Source: Streptomyces scabiei 87.22 (GTDB lineage Bacteria > Actinomycetota > Actinomycetes > Streptomycetales > Streptomycetaceae). From it: DNA of 64,000 bases. The notes under the pieces are model-generated. The model did not search any database. It was not told where the DNA came from and saw only the letters and a list, made by a program, of their open reading frames with translations. Every line of letters starts with the position of its first letter. Within the stretch, counting starts at the first letter, position 1. Shown here piece by piece: positions 63,957-64,000 of this stretch. The position numbers and the translations under genes are program-made. The DNA lies in assembly GCF_000091305.1 (NCBI RefSeq), contig NC_013929.1, positions 3,100,001 through 3,164,000 on the forward strand, given 5' to 3'.

Positions 63957-64000
63957 GGCTCGGAGACACCGCTCCTTCGGGGGACACGGGTCATACATCG

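Overview
The window is high-GC actinobacterial DNA with strong G/C third-position bias and frequent GTG starts. Gene content and order (gatCAB, ligA, mnmA, an Opp-type transporter, gcvT-gcvH-glyA-sdaA, an EF-hand protein, a pierisin-like ADP-ribosyltransferase) point to a Streptomyces chromosome. From memory, the housekeeping order resembles the S. coelicolor SCO5501 to SCO5460 interval; this was not checked against a database.

Bases 1-16,000 are mostly minus strand. They hold the gatC-gatA-(80-residue membrane protein)-gatB amidotransferase operon cut by the left edge, an RmdB-like GGDEF-EAL protein, a MetE-like protein with NAD+-dependent DNA ligase, an SDR, a LOG protein, a methyltransferase, tRNA thiolase MnmA, a Tat-type amidase on the plus strand, a cysteine desulfurase and two small membrane proteins. 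Two copies of a long palindromic element lie between operons. Bases 16,000-27,700 carry a TetR regulator with a well-formed operator region, a thioesterase-fold protein, a TRIC-like channel, a five-gene oligopeptide ABC transporter, two SseB-family proteins and a P-loop kinase.

Bases 27,900-32,650 form a glycine/serine catabolic block. A tandem glycine riboswitch precedes gcvT, followed by gcvH, glyA and sdaA. A frameshifted gene ending in a 12-bp tandem repeat lies against the end of sdaA, followed by a DoxX protein.

Bases 33,900-58,450 are a contractile injection system (CIS) of the cytoplasmic Streptomyces type. Two LuxR-class regulators are divergently placed; the large one has a TTA codon, so it may depend on the bldA tRNA. 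They are followed by a DUF4255 cap adaptor, an AAA+ ATPase, two minus-strand membrane proteins with near-identical N-terminal halves but different carbohydrate-binding ectodomains, and then the main operon. That operon runs sheath, tube, hub chaperone, a 52-residue protein, a 1,216-residue disordered protein full of V/L/I-Q-R motifs, second tube, LysM protein, VgrG-like spike, gp25, baseplate J, tail protein I and a CisA-like membrane protein. No capsid, terminase, integrase, tail fibre, PAAR or ordinary tape-measure gene is visible, so this is not a prophage. A GH25 muramidase without a signal peptide follows and could be a lytic cargo.

The right end (59,180-64,000) returns to ordinary genes: an NADP-binding oxidoreductase, a two-EF-hand protein, a GNAT acetyltransferase, a secreted pierisin/scabin-type ADP-ribosyltransferase, a beta-propeller lipoprotein and an RsbW-like ATPase.
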